Positions 56,266-64,000 of a stretch of 64,000 nt of DNA are shown here, one piece after another. The notes under the pieces were generated by a model. The model saw only the letters and a list, made by a program, of their open reading frames with translations, did no database searches and was not told the DNA's origin. The translations under genes and the position numbers were made by a program. The DNA is from Mycolicibacterium chitae. Lineage in GTDB: Bacteria > Actinomycetota > Actinomycetes > Mycobacteriales > Mycobacteriaceae. The stretch's first letter is position 1; each line of letters begins with the position of its first letter. Location: contig NZ_LR134355.1 in the NCBI RefSeq assembly GCF_900637205.1, positions 1,302,001-1,366,000 on the forward strand, written 5' to 3'.

Positions 56266-56847
56266 GTGCGTAAGTGGAAGCGGGTCGAGGGCCCCGACGG
56301 TCCCCGGTTCCGCTCCGCGCTCGCCGCGCACGAGGCGGCGCTGCTGCGCAATCTGGTGACCTCGGTCGTCGGGATGCTCGACGAGCGGCAGGCCGCGGCG
56401 CCCGCCGACGAACTCGAGGCGATCACCGGCATGCGCACCGGCAACTCCACCCCGCCCGAGGACGCCACCATGGGTCGGCTGCTGCCGGACTTCTTCCGTC
56501 CGCAGAACGACCATCCGGCCGGGTCGGCCGCGGCCGAGAGCCTCAACGGCGCGCTGCGCAGCCTGCACGAACCCGAGATCATCGACGCCAAACGTGAAGC
56601 GGCGCAATGCATCCTGGATACCTGCCCGGCCGAGGGCGGCCGCTTCGAGCTCACCGAGGACCAGGCGAACTCCTGGATCGCGGCGGTCAACGACGTCCGG
56701 TTGTCGCTGGGCGCCATGCTCGACATCGGCCCGGACGGACCCGACCGCCTACCCGCCGACCACCCGCTGTCCGGGCACCTGGACGTCTACCAGTGGTTGA
56801 CCGTGCTGCAGGAGTACCTGGTGCTGGCGCTGATGGGGCAGTCCTGA
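56266..56847 (+). CDS. DUF2017 protein (Rv1332-like)
   Basis: A 193-residue, mainly helical cytoplasmic protein of unknown function, always next to clpS in actinobacteria. Acidic and with stretches such as GRLLPDFFRPQN and ELTEDQANSWIAAVNDVRLSLGAML. GTG 56266 is the only start giving the family N-terminus RKWKRVEGPDG. Its stop overlaps the next ATG (TGATG). A link to protein turnover is suggested only by location. Confidence 0.88.
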   Translation: MRKWKRVEGPDGPRFRSALAAHEAALLRNLVTSVVGMLDERQAAAPADELEAITGMRTGNSTPPEDATMGRLLPDFFRPQNDHPAGSAAAESLNGALRSLHEPEIIDAKREAAQCILDTCPAEGGRFELTEDQANSWIAAVNDVRLSLGAMLDIGPDGPDRLPADHPLSGHLDVYQWLTVLQEYLVLALMGQS

Positions 56848-57881
56848 TGGCGGGGTCGATCACCGACGTCGCGGGGATCCTCGTCGGCCACCATCAGCGC
56901 ATCGATGACGATGCCGCGTTGGGCTCGGGCTGGGCCTGCGGCACCACGGTGGTGCTCACCCCGCCGGGCACCGTCGGCGCGGTGGACGTGCGCGGCGGCG
57001 CGCCGGGGTCCCGCGAGACCGATCTGCTCGATCCTTCCAACAGCGTGCGCTATGTCGACGCCGTGGTCCTGACGGGCGGCAGCGCCTTCGGGCTGGCCGC
57101 GGCCGACGGGGTCATGACCTGGCTGGAGGAGAACGACCGCGGGGTCGCGCTGGACGGCGGGCTGGTCCCGATCGTGCCGGCGGCCGTCATCTTCGACCTG
57201 CCGGTCGGCGGCTGGAAGTGCCGCCCCGACGCCGAGTTCGGCTACCGCGCCGCGGCCACGGCCGCGACCGGCACCGCGATGGGCAATGTCGGCGCCGGCG
57301 TCGGCGCCCGCGCGGGCGTGCTGAAGGGCGGGTTGGGCAGCGCCTCGGTGACGCTGCCCAACGGCGCCACGGTGGGTGCGATCGTCGCGGTCAACAGCGC
57401 CGGCAACGTCTTCGACCCGCGCACCGGCCTGCCGTGGATGGCCCACCTCATCGAGGAGTTCGGGTTGCAGCGGCCCGTCGCCGACCAGGTCGAGGCGTTC
57501 GCCGAGTTGGTTCGCGAGGGCAGCCCCCTGAACACCACCATCGCGATCGTCGCCACCGACGCCGCGCTCAGCCCGGCCGGCTGCCGGCGGTTGGCCATCG
57601 CCGCGCACGACGGGCTGGCGCACACCATCAAGCCGGCGCACACCCCGGTCGACGGCGACACCGTGTTCGCGCTGGCGACCGGGGCGGTGGAGGTGGCGCC
57701 GGATCCGGACACCCCGGCGTCGATGTCGCCGGAGACCAAGCTGGTCGCCGACCTCGGCGCGGCCGCCGCCGAGGTCCTGGGCCGGGCGGTGCTGGCCGGC
57801 GTGCTGGCCGCCGAATCGCTGGCCGGCGTGCCCGCCTACCGGGAGCTGCTGCCCACGGCGTTCGGTCCGGACGGCCGGTGA
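56847..57881 (+). CDS. P1 (DmpA-type) family peptidase
   Basis: The 344 residues match Rv1333 in length. P1 peptidases are made as one chain that cuts itself before a Ser or Thr nucleophile; the SPLNTTIAIVATDA segment (about 230) is the likely cleavage and active site. The N-terminal half has GAVDVRGGAPGSRETDLLDP and TGGSAFGLAAADGV. ATG 56847 overlaps the DUF2017 stop. In M. tuberculosis the next genes are mec, cysO and cysM; here the rhomboid gene follows after 55 bases. Confidence 0.92.
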   Translation: MAGSITDVAGILVGHHQRIDDDAALGSGWACGTTVVLTPPGTVGAVDVRGGAPGSRETDLLDPSNSVRYVDAVVLTGGSAFGLAAADGVMTWLEENDRGVALDGGLVPIVPAAVIFDLPVGGWKCRPDAEFGYRAAATAATGTAMGNVGAGVGARAGVLKGGLGSASVTLPNGATVGAIVAVNSAGNVFDPRTGLPWMAHLIEEFGLQRPVADQVEAFAELVREGSPLNTTIAIVATDAALSPAGCRRLAIAAHDGLAHTIKPAHTPVDGDTVFALATGAVEVAPDPDTPASMSPETKLVADLGAAAAEVLGRAVLAGVLAAESLAGVPAYRELLPTAFGPDGR

Positions 57882-57936
57882 GCGCCGTGCTCGTCGGTGC
57901 CGCGGTGGCGTCATGGGGCGCCGGTAGCCTATGGAC

Positions 57937-58602
57937 ATGACCGCACAGCCGGGTGCCGCGCCGCGGAAACAGCCGGCGTGGAAGGTCGGCGGCGCCACCA
58001 TCCTCACCTTCGTCGCGCTGCTCTACGTCATCGAGTTGGTCGATCAACTCTTCGGGCATCGCCTCGACCAGAACGGCATCCGCCCGCTCGAGACCGAGGG
58101 CCTGTGGGGCATCATCTTTTCCCCGCTGCTGCACGCCAACTGGGGCCATTTGCTGGCCAACACGGTGCCGGCGCTGGTGCTCGGCTTCCTGATGACGCTG
58201 GCCGGGATGAGCCGGTTCATCTGGGCCACCGCGATCATCTGGATCCTGGGCGGCTTCGGCACCTGGCTGATCGGCAACATGGGCGGCTGCGCGGGCCTGC
58301 CGACCAACCACGTCGGCGCCTCCGGCCTGATCTTCGGGTGGCTGGCCTTCCTGTTGATCTTCGGCTGGTTCAGCCGCAACGTCTGGGAGATCGTCATCGG
58401 CATCGTGGTGCTGCTGTTCTACGGCGGCCTGCTGTGGGGCGCGGTGCCGGTGCTCGACCGCTGCGGTGGCGTGTCCTGGCAGGGGCACCTGTGCGGCGCG
58501 ATCGCCGGCGTCGTCGCCGCCTACCTGCTCTCCGGTCCCGAACGCAACGCCCGGCAGCAGCGCAAGCTGACCAAGACCCGTCCGCAGTACCCGCTGTCAT
58601 GA
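57937..58602 (+). CDS. Rhomboid-family intramembrane serine protease
   Basis: The 221 residues have six membrane segments with the catalytic pair Ser129 ([10 protein letters not shown]) and His184 (WQGHLCG); the [10 protein letters not shown] stretch (66-75) fits rhomboids too. It cuts membrane proteins within the bilayer. ATG 57937 is favoured because TAGCCT at 57925-57930 ends six bases before it; ATG 57931 is in frame. The stop overlaps the murI reading frame start region. Confidence 0.93.
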   Translation: MTAQPGAAPRKQPAWKVGGATILTFVALLYVIELVDQLFGHRLDQNGIRPLETEGLWGIIFSPLLHANWGHLLANTVPALVLGFLMTLAGMSRFIWATAIIWILGGFGTWLIGNMGGCAGLPTNHVGASGLIFGWLAFLLIFGWFSRNVWEIVIGIVVLLFYGGLLWGAVPVLDRCGGVSWQGHLCGAIAGVVAAYLLSGPERNARQQRKLTKTRPQYPLS

Positions 58603-59453
58603 CCGGCGATGCCATGACCGACGACGCGACGAAACGCATGGCCCCGGTCGGGGTGTTCGACTCCGGCGTGGGCGGCCTGACCGTGGCGCGGGCAATCATC
58701 GACCAGTTGCCTGACGAGGACATCATCTACGTCGGGGACACCGGCAACGGCCCGTACGGTCCGTTGCCGCTGGCCGAGGTGCGCTCGCACGCGCTGGCCG
58801 TCATGGACGATCTGGTGGACCGCGGGGTCAAGGCCCTGGTGATCGCGTGCAACACCGCGTCGTCGGCCTGCCTGCGGGATGCGCGGGAACGCTACGACGT
58901 CCCCGTCGTCGAGGTCATCCTGCCCGCGGTGCGCCGCGCGGTGGCCACCACCCGCAACGGCCGGATCGGGGTGATCGGCACCCAGGCGACGGTGACCTCG
59001 CGGGCCTACCAGGACGCGTTCGCCGCGGCCCGCGACACCGAGATCACCGCGGTGGCCTGTCCGCGGTTCGTCGACTTCGTCGAACGCGGGGTGACCAGCG
59101 GCCGGCAGGTGCTCGGCCTGGCCGAGGGTTATCTGGCGCCGCTGCAACTGGCCGGCGTCGACACCCTGGTGCTGGGCTGCACCCACTACCCGCTGCTGTC
59201 CGGTCTGATCCAGCTGGCCATGGGCGACAACGTCACGCTGGTCTCCAGCGCCGAGGAGACCGCCAAGGACCTGCTGCGCGTCCTGACCGAACAGGACCTG
59301 CTGCACCCGCACCCCGAGTCCGGGGCGTCGGCGTCGCGGGTGTTCGAGGCGACGGGTGACCCGGCGGCCTTCACCGCGTTGGCCGCGCGGTTCCTCGGCC
59401 CGGTCATCACCGGGGTGGCGCCGGCGCGCCGGCAGGTGGGGAGCCCGCCGTGA
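58599..59453 (+). CDS. murI: Glutamate racemase
   Basis: Makes D-glutamate for peptidoglycan. The two catalytic Cys lie in IACNTASS and LGCTHYPLL, with Asp in [14 protein letters not shown] 58599 overlaps the rhomboid stop and gives 284 residues; ATG 58614 (279 residues) is closer to the M. tuberculosis length of 271. The order rhomboid-murI-phosphodiesterase-rph-rdgB matches M. tuberculosis. Confidence 0.95.
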   Translation: MTGDAMTDDATKRMAPVGVFDSGVGGLTVARAIIDQLPDEDIIYVGDTGNGPYGPLPLAEVRSHALAVMDDLVDRGVKALVIACNTASSACLRDARERYDVPVVEVILPAVRRAVATTRNGRIGVIGTQATVTSRAYQDAFAAARDTEITAVACPRFVDFVERGVTSGRQVLGLAEGYLAPLQLAGVDTLVLGCTHYPLLSGLIQLAMGDNVTLVSSAEETAKDLLRVLTEQDLLHPHPESGASASRVFEATGDPAAFTALAARFLGPVITGVAPARRQVGSPP

Positions 59454-59511
59454 GGGGCCGCGCGCAAACTCATGAGGTTTTCGGCGTAGCCAGGACGGGC
59501 ATGGCAAGCTA

Positions 59512-60291
59512 GTGACTGTGCGAATCACCGTGCTCGGCTGCTCCGGCAGCGTCAGCGGCCCGGATTCGCCCGCCTCGGGGTACTTGTTGACTGCGCCGGA
59601 CACGCCGCCACTGGTCATCGACTTCGGCGGCGGGGTGTTGGGGGCGCTGCAACGCTACGCCGACCCTGGCGATGTCACGGTGCTGCTGAGCCACCTGCAT
59701 GCCGACCACTGTCTGGATCTGCCGGGGCTTTTCGTGTGGCGGCGCTACCACCCGAATCCGCCGCCGGGCAAGGGGTTGATGTACGGGCCCCGCGACACCT
59801 GGGCCCGGCTGGCCGCCGCGAGTTCCCCCGAGGGCGGCGAACTCGACGACTTCAAGGACATCTTCGACATCCGGCACTGGACCGATGGCGAGCCCGTGCG
59901 GATCGGGAGCCTCGAGGTGCTGCCCCGGTCGGTGTCGCACCCCACCGAGTCCTACGGCATGCGGTTCACCGACCCCTCCGGCGCGGTGCTGGTCTACAGC
60001 GGCGACACCGGAATCTGCGGTTCGGTCGTCGAGTTGGCCCGCGACGCCGACGTGTTCCTCTGCGAGGCCTCCTGGACGCACGCGCCCGACAACCGCCCGC
60101 CGGATGTGCACCTGTCGGGGACCGAGGCCGGCCAGATCGCGGCGAAGGCAGGCGTCGGCGAGTTGTTGTTGACGCACATTCCGCCGTGGACCTCGCGCGA
60201 GGACGTGATCAGCGAAGCGAAGGCCGAGTTCGACGGCCCGGTGCGCGCCGTCGTCTGCGGCGAGAGCTTCGACGTCCGCCGGGCCCGCTGA
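59512..60291 (+). CDS. Metallo-beta-lactamase-fold phosphodiesterase (Rv1339-like)
   Basis: The 259 residues have the metal-binding HLHADH (His61, His63, Asp65, His66), further ligands in VSHPTESYGMRF, YSGDTG and LTHIPPW. M. tuberculosis Rv1339 is an atypical cyclic-AMP phosphodiesterase, so this protein probably removes cAMP made by enzymes such as the cyclase at 36218. GTG 59512 or 59518 may be the start; CAAGCT at 59505-59510 is seven bases before the latter. Confidence 0.9.
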   Translation: MTVRITVLGCSGSVSGPDSPASGYLLTAPDTPPLVIDFGGGVLGALQRYADPGDVTVLLSHLHADHCLDLPGLFVWRRYHPNPPPGKGLMYGPRDTWARLAAASSPEGGELDDFKDIFDIRHWTDGEPVRIGSLEVLPRSVSHPTESYGMRFTDPSGAVLVYSGDTGICGSVVELARDADVFLCEASWTHAPDNRPPDVHLSGTEAGQIAAKAGVGELLLTHIPPWTSREDVISEAKAEFDGPVRAVVCGESFDVRRAR

Positions 60292-60312
60292 CCGACCCGA
60301 TAGGGTTACCGG

Positions 60313-61092
60313 GTGTCTCCACGTGAAGACGGTCGCGCCGATGACGAGCTGCGACCGGTAACCATCACCCGCGGCTTCACCTCGCATCCGGCCGGATCGG
60401 TGTTGGTCGAGTTCGGCCAGACCCGCGTCATGTGCACGGCCTCGGTCACCCAGGGGGTCCCGCGCTGGCGCAAGGGCTCCGGGCTGGGCTGGCTCACCGC
60501 CGAGTACGCGATGCTGCCGGCGGCCACACACAGCCGGTCGGACCGCGAATCGGTCAAGGGCCGGGTCGGCGGCCGCACCCAGGAGATCAGCCGGTTGGTG
60601 GGTCGCTCGCTGCGCGCCTGCATCGACCTGCGGGCGCTGGGGGAGAACACCATCGCCATCGACTGCGACGTGCTGCAGGCCGACGGCGGCACCCGGACCG
60701 CGGCCATCACCGGCGCCTACGTGGCTCTCGCCGACGCCGTGACCTACCTGGGGGCGGGCGGTCAGCTGTCGGATCCGCGGCCGCTGTCGTGCGCCATCGC
60801 CGCGGTCAGCGTCGGCGTGGTCGACGGCCGTGTGCGCGTGGACCTGCCCTACGAGGAGGACGCGCGCGCCGAGGTCGACATGAACGTCGTGGCCACCGAC
60901 ACCGGCACGCTGGTCGAAATCCAGGGCACCGGCGAGGGGGCGACGTTCCCGCGGTCCACCCTGGACAAGATGTTGGATCTGGCGATGGCCTCCTGCGAGC
61001 AGCTCTTCGCGCTGCAGGCGGCGGCCCTCGAGGCGCCCTATCCGGGCGAGCTGCCCGAGGGGCCCGCGCCGAAGAAGGCGTTCGGGAGCTAG
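60313..61092 (+). CDS. rph: Ribonuclease PH
   Basis: Phosphorolytic 3' to 5' exoribonuclease that trims tRNA 3' ends. The 259 residues have the RNase PH signature ([22 protein letters not shown]) and conserved Arg residues in [24 protein letters not shown] 60313 has TAGGGT at 60301-60306, six bases upstream, with no ribosome binding site. rdgB follows after 8 bases. Confidence 0.96.
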   Translation: MSPREDGRADDELRPVTITRGFTSHPAGSVLVEFGQTRVMCTASVTQGVPRWRKGSGLGWLTAEYAMLPAATHSRSDRESVKGRVGGRTQEISRLVGRSLRACIDLRALGENTIAIDCDVLQADGGTRTAAITGAYVALADAVTYLGAGGQLSDPRPLSCAIAAVSVGVVDGRVRVDLPYEEDARAEVDMNVVATDTGTLVEIQGTGEGATFPRSTLDKMLDLAMASCEQLFALQAAALEAPYPGELPEGPAPKKAFGS

Positions 61093-61100
61093 CCGCGCCC

Positions 61101-61700
61101 ATGGCCCGGATCCTGGTCGCCAGCCGCAACGTGAAGAAGCTGGCCGAGCTGCGTCGGGTGCTCGACGGTGCCGGCGTGTCCGGGCTGGAGTTGCTCTCGC
61201 TGGCCGATGTGCCGTCCTACGACGAGGCCCCCGAAACCGGGGCGACGTTCGAGGAAAACGCGTTGGCCAAGGCCCGCGACGGCTTCGCGGCAACCGGAAT
61301 CCCGTGTGTGGCAGACGATTCCGGGTTGTCCGTGGCGGCGTTGAACGGCATGCCGGGGGTGCTCTCGGCCCGCTGGTCCGGCGTTCACGGCGACGACGAG
61401 GCCAACTACCGGCTGCTGCTCGCGCAGCTGGCCGATGTTCCCGACGAGCGCCGCGGTGCCGCGTTCGTGTCGGCGTGCGCGCTGGTCGGCGGCGCCGGCG
61501 AGACGGTGGTGCGCGGCGAGTGGCCGGGGGCCATCGCGCGGGCGCCGCGCGGTGCCGGCGGCTTCGGCTACGACCCGATCTTCATCCCGGAGGGATCCTC
61601 CCGGTCGGCCGCCGAGCTGAGCCCCGCCGAGAAGGATGCGGCGTCGCACCGCGGTCGGGCGCTAACGCTGCTGGTGCCCGCGCTGCGCGCTCTGGCCTGA
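61101..61700 (+). CDS. rdgB: XTP/dITP diphosphatase (RdgB/HAM1)
   Basis: Removes deaminated purine nucleotides (ITP, dITP, XTP) from the pool. The 199 residues have the HAM1 signature: substrate-binding SRNVKKL at the N-terminus, ETGATFEENALAKA, VADDSGLSV, and GGFGYDPIFIPEG. The last 133 bases overlap, on the opposite strand, the 3' end of the acyltransferase gene. Confidence 0.95.
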   Translation: MARILVASRNVKKLAELRRVLDGAGVSGLELLSLADVPSYDEAPETGATFEENALAKARDGFAATGIPCVADDSGLSVAALNGMPGVLSARWSGVHGDDEANYRLLLAQLADVPDERRGAAFVSACALVGGAGETVVRGEWPGAIARAPRGAGGFGYDPIFIPEGSSRSAAELSPAEKDAASHRGRALTLLVPALRALA

Positions 61701-62848
61701 GTCAGCCGACGCAGCAGCCAGGACAGCGGGACGCTGAGGGCCAGCGTGGTGAGCATCAGCCCGAGCATCGAGCCGGTGAACAGCGGCCAGTCCAGCACCA
61801 GGTGCATGGCGATCGCCATCACCGCGACGTGCACCAGGAAAATCTCGTAGGAGATCTCGCCGAGCCACACCAGCGGCCGGCTGCTCAGCACGCGGGTGAA
61901 CCAGCCACGGTCGCCGAGCACCAGCGGTGCCAGCAGCAGCAGCGCGACCGCCGCGTACAGCACGGCCTTGGCCAGCGGTTGGGAGAGCTGCTGTTCGGTC
62001 AGGGCGGTGCCACCCGCGATCGGCGTGGACACCAGCAGGAAGGCCAGCACCGCCAGCGGCAGCGTGGTCGCCGCGCGCACCCGCACACCCATCGCGTGCA
62101 GCACGGCCAGCATCATGCCGCCGGCGAACGGGGCCAGGTGCGCGGGCAGCCACATGCCCGCCGAGTTCGGCAACCAGTCGCCGCCGTAATGCGCGATCAG
62201 CCACAGCGGCCCCACCGCGGCGAGCGCGCCAAGGCCGGCCAGCAGCAGGCCGGGGCGCCACCGACCGCCGCACAACACGGTCAGCAGCAGATAGGCCAAC
62301 GCCGGCAGCACCGCGTAGAACGACACCTCCACGGCCAGGCTCCACATCTGCGACAGCCCCGGATGCAGCAGCGTGATCAGGAAGTCGTCGGTGTAGATCT
62401 GGGTCAACGTCAGGTACCGCAGCAACCCGGACCAGCTCTGGCCGGGGTTCGGGCCGGGCGTGAACACCGTGTAGACGGCGAACACCGCGAGCACCGTGAC
62501 GACGTAGGCGGGCAGGATCCGTCGCACCCGGCTCCGGGTGTAGCGACGCAGCCGGGGTTGCTCGGCACGCTCGTCGAGGGCGTGCCGAACCCAGGGGCGA
62601 AACAGCAGGAATCCGGAGAGCGCGAAGAAGATCGGGACGCCGACCTCGAGGCGAGCGTAGACGTTGCCGAGGAAGGTGTCGGTGAGGCCGCCGGTGGCGA
62701 ACGCGGCGTGGGTGGCGACGACCAGCAGGGCGGCCACCGCGCGCAGTCCGGTCAGCGCATCCAGGTGTGCGCTCAGCCGCTGCGGGGCACGCCGCGGCGC
62801 ACCAGCGGGGTTGCTGGTGCGCGCGGATCTGGACGGGCCGGCCAACAC
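61568..62848 (-). CDS. Acyltransferase 3 family membrane protein (OafA-like)
   Basis: About 426 residues with some ten membrane segments, the N-terminal DALTGLRAVAALLVVATHAAF (conserved Arg and His of the family), and FFALSGFLLFRPW; acceptor and function unknown, but such enzymes O-acylate surface glycans. GTG 62848 is chosen because TACACT on the minus strand (62856-62861) ends seven bases before it; GTG 62866 is also possible. The last 40 or so residues (Ser/Ala/Arg-rich, after LTQARARSAG) are read antisense to rdgB, look unconserved and may be an extension after loss of an earlier stop. Confidence 0.85.
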   Translation of the reverse strand: MLAGPSRSARTSNPAGAPRRAPQRLSAHLDALTGLRAVAALLVVATHAAFATGGLTDTFLGNVYARLEVGVPIFFALSGFLLFRPWVRHALDERAEQPRLRRYTRSRVRRILPAYVVTVLAVFAVYTVFTPGPNPGQSWSGLLRYLTLTQIYTDDFLITLLHPGLSQMWSLAVEVSFYAVLPALAYLLLTVLCGGRWRPGLLLAGLGALAAVGPLWLIAHYGGDWLPNSAGMWLPAHLAPFAGGMMLAVLHAMGVRVRAATTLPLAVLAFLLVSTPIAGGTALTEQQLSQPLAKAVLYAAVALLLLAPLVLGDRGWFTRVLSSRPLVWLGEISYEIFLVHVAVMAIAMHLVLDWPLFTGSMLGLMLTTLALSVPLSWLLRRLTQARARSAGTSSVSARPRCDAASFSAGLSSAADREDPSGMKIGS

Positions 62849-62868
62849 CGCATCGAGTGTAGCCACAA

Positions 62869-62897
62869 TTTGAATAGATGACCTAAGTGTGTAATCT
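62869..62897 (+). promoter_or_regulatory. Probable promoter of the MFS gene
   Basis: TTTGAA at 62869-62874 and TAATCT at 62892-62897 are 17 bases apart, eight bases before ATG 62906. It is in the 57-base region shared with the divergent acyltransferase gene. Confidence 0.5.
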
Positions 62898-62905
62898 GTG
62901 CCGTC

Positions 62906-64000
62906 ATGCGCCGGTACCGAAATTCTCCCCGTGCCGAGCATCCGAGTGTCCTGATCTTCATGCTGTGCGCCGCCGGCGTGAGCGTCTCGCTGATGCAGAC
63001 CCTGATCATCCCGGTCCTGCCGGAGTTGCCGATGCTGCTGAACACCAGCGCCGCCAACACGTCCTGGGCGATCACCGCGACGCTGCTGACCGCGGCGGTG
63101 GCCACCCCGGTGTTCGGCCGCCTCGGCGACATGTACGGACCCAAGCGCGTCCTGATCGCCTGCGCGCTGTGCCTCATCGCGGGATCGTTGCTGGCTGCCG
63201 TCACCACCTCGCTGCTGCCCCTGATCATCGGGCGCGGCCTGCAGGGCTTCGGCATGCCGATCATCCCGCTGGGCATCAGCGTGCTGCGCTCCTGCGTCCC
63301 GCCCGAGAAGGTCGGCGCCGCAATGGGAATGATGAGCGCCTCGCTGGGTGTCGGTGGCGCGTTGGGTCTCCCGATGGCCGCGGCGATCGCGCAGTACTGG
63401 GACTGGCACGTGCTGTTCTGGTTCGCCACCGGCCTCGGGGTGGGCGCGCTGCTGCTGTTCGTCTTCCTGGTACCGCGGCTGCCGGCCCGCTCCGCCGACC
63501 GCTTCGACCCGCTGGGCACGGTCCTGCTCGCGGCCGGCCTGGTGACGCTGCTGCTGCCGATCTCCAAGGGTGCGATCTGGGGTTGGACCTCGACGGTGAC
63601 GCTGGCGCTGTTCGGGTCCTCGGTGGTGATCTTCGCCATCTTCGCGTGGTGTCAGCTGCGGATGTCCTCGCCGATCGTCGATCTGCGCACCACCCTGCGG
63701 CGTCCCGTGCTCACCACCAATCTGGCCTCGATCGGCGTCGGCATGTCGCTGTTCGGGATGTCGCTGATCGCCCCGCAGATCCTGGAACTGCCGAGCGCGA
63801 CGGGCTACGGCCTGGGGCAGACGATGCTGCAGACCGGCCTGTGGATGGCACCCGGCGGCGTGGCGATGATGCTCACCTCGCCGGTCGCGGCCCGCGTCGC
63901 CGCCCGCCGCGGTCCGAAGTTCACCCTGGTGGTGGGCTGCGTGATCATCGCCGGCGCCTACCTGGCCGGGCTGCAACTCCTCAGCAGCCCGCCGCGGCTG
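62906..64000 (+). CDS. MFS transporter, DHA2-type (cut by right window edge)
   Basis: Open from ATG 62906 to the window end: 365 codons with no stop. About eleven membrane segments are visible, with MFS motif A (GRLGDMYGPKR, about 73-83) between segments 2 and 3 and the GMMSASLGVGGALGLPM stretch in segment 5, as in EmrB/QacA drug-proton exporters with 14 segments. Segment 1 keeps the family pattern FMLCAAGVSVSLMQTLIIPVLPE. The substrate is unknown. Divergent from the acyltransferase. Confidence 0.9.
   Translation, partial: MRRYRNSPRAEHPSVLIFMLCAAGVSVSLMQTLIIPVLPELPMLLNTSAANTSWAITATLLTAAVATPVFGRLGDMYGPKRVLIACALCLIAGSLLAAVTTSLLPLIIGRGLQGFGMPIIPLGISVLRSCVPPEKVGAAMGMMSASLGVGGALGLPMAAAIAQYWDWHVLFWFATGLGVGALLLFVFLVPRLPARSADRFDPLGTVLLAAGLVTLLLPISKGAIWGWTSTVTLALFGSSVVIFAIFAWCQLRMSSPIVDLRTTLRRPVLTTNLASIGVGMSLFGMSLIAPQILELPSATGYGLGQTMLQTGLWMAPGGVAMMLTSPVAARVAARRGPKFTLVVGCVIIAGAYLAGLQLLSSPPRL

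Noticed and set aside
61662..63976. Long minus-strand open frame running upstream of the acyltransferase into the MFS region
   Set aside because: The part beyond about 62866 is antisense to the MFS gene and rich in His, Gln and Arg; only the acyltransferase section is real.

Overview
The window is a high-GC actinobacterial chromosome segment that reads as a Mycobacterium (Mycolicibacterium-type) core region. Gene content and order follow the M. tuberculosis stretch from argS (Rv1292) to about Rv1341. Other mycobacterial marks are the fused b-delta ATP synthase subunit, the alpha-subunit C-terminal extension, Asp in place of the MurA active-site Cys, an rRNA operon directly after murA, GlgE/GlgB/GlgP, NucS and many leaderless GTG/ATG starts. 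The short helix-18 region of the 16S gene and an MspA-family exported protein suggest a rapid grower; the species cannot be named from this alone.

Layout: (1) 1-1049, left edge: the first 102 codons of a cytosine-C5 DNA methyltransferase, an unknown small membrane protein and tRNA-Arg(CCG), all on the minus strand. (2) 1179-9861: argS-lysA-hom-thrC-thrB (aspartate-family amino acids plus ArgRS), then rho with a long leader and a repetitive N-terminal insert. (3) 9875-12288: a terminator, then a TetR/acyl-CoA-ligase divergon lying between rho and rpmE. (4) 12425-16647: rpmE, prfA, prmC, the Sua5 gene and wecA (translation and envelope precursor genes). (5) 16884-25265: the whole atpIBEFHAGDC operon plus a DUF2550 gene. 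(6) 25270-32882: cobalamin adenosyltransferase, murA, and rrs-rrl-rrf with promoter, antitermination leader and terminator. (7) 32895-38898: ogt and ada-alkA (alkylation repair), glutaminase, a membrane adenylate cyclase, nucS and a coupled Cys/His protein. (8) 38899-42037: methylmalonyl-CoA epimerase, thiolase, DUF3817, and a thioredoxin-fold TPR protein. (9) 42076-52423: glgB-glgE (minus) divergent from glgP, followed by a Vgb-like propeller, an MspA-family protein and a lipoprotein metallopeptidase. (10) 52504-64000: dinG, pncB, clpS, DUF2017, P1 peptidase, rhomboid, murI, the cAMP phosphodiesterase-like gene, rph, rdgB, acyltransferase and a partial MFS exporter.

Most of the window is ordinary, well-conserved housekeeping sequence, and I did not find a clear undescribed multi-gene system. 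The observations most worth checking are: Asn28 in the ATP synthase c-subunit (the bedaquiline-resistance position); absence of the mec-cysO-cysM block between the P1 peptidase and rhomboid genes; a methyltransferase gene on the 3' side of a tRNA at the left edge; the vgb-mspA-metallopeptidase insertion after glgP; the TetR/FadD divergon with a candidate operator; a small Cys/His protein translationally coupled to nucS; and an acyltransferase whose tail runs antisense into rdgB.
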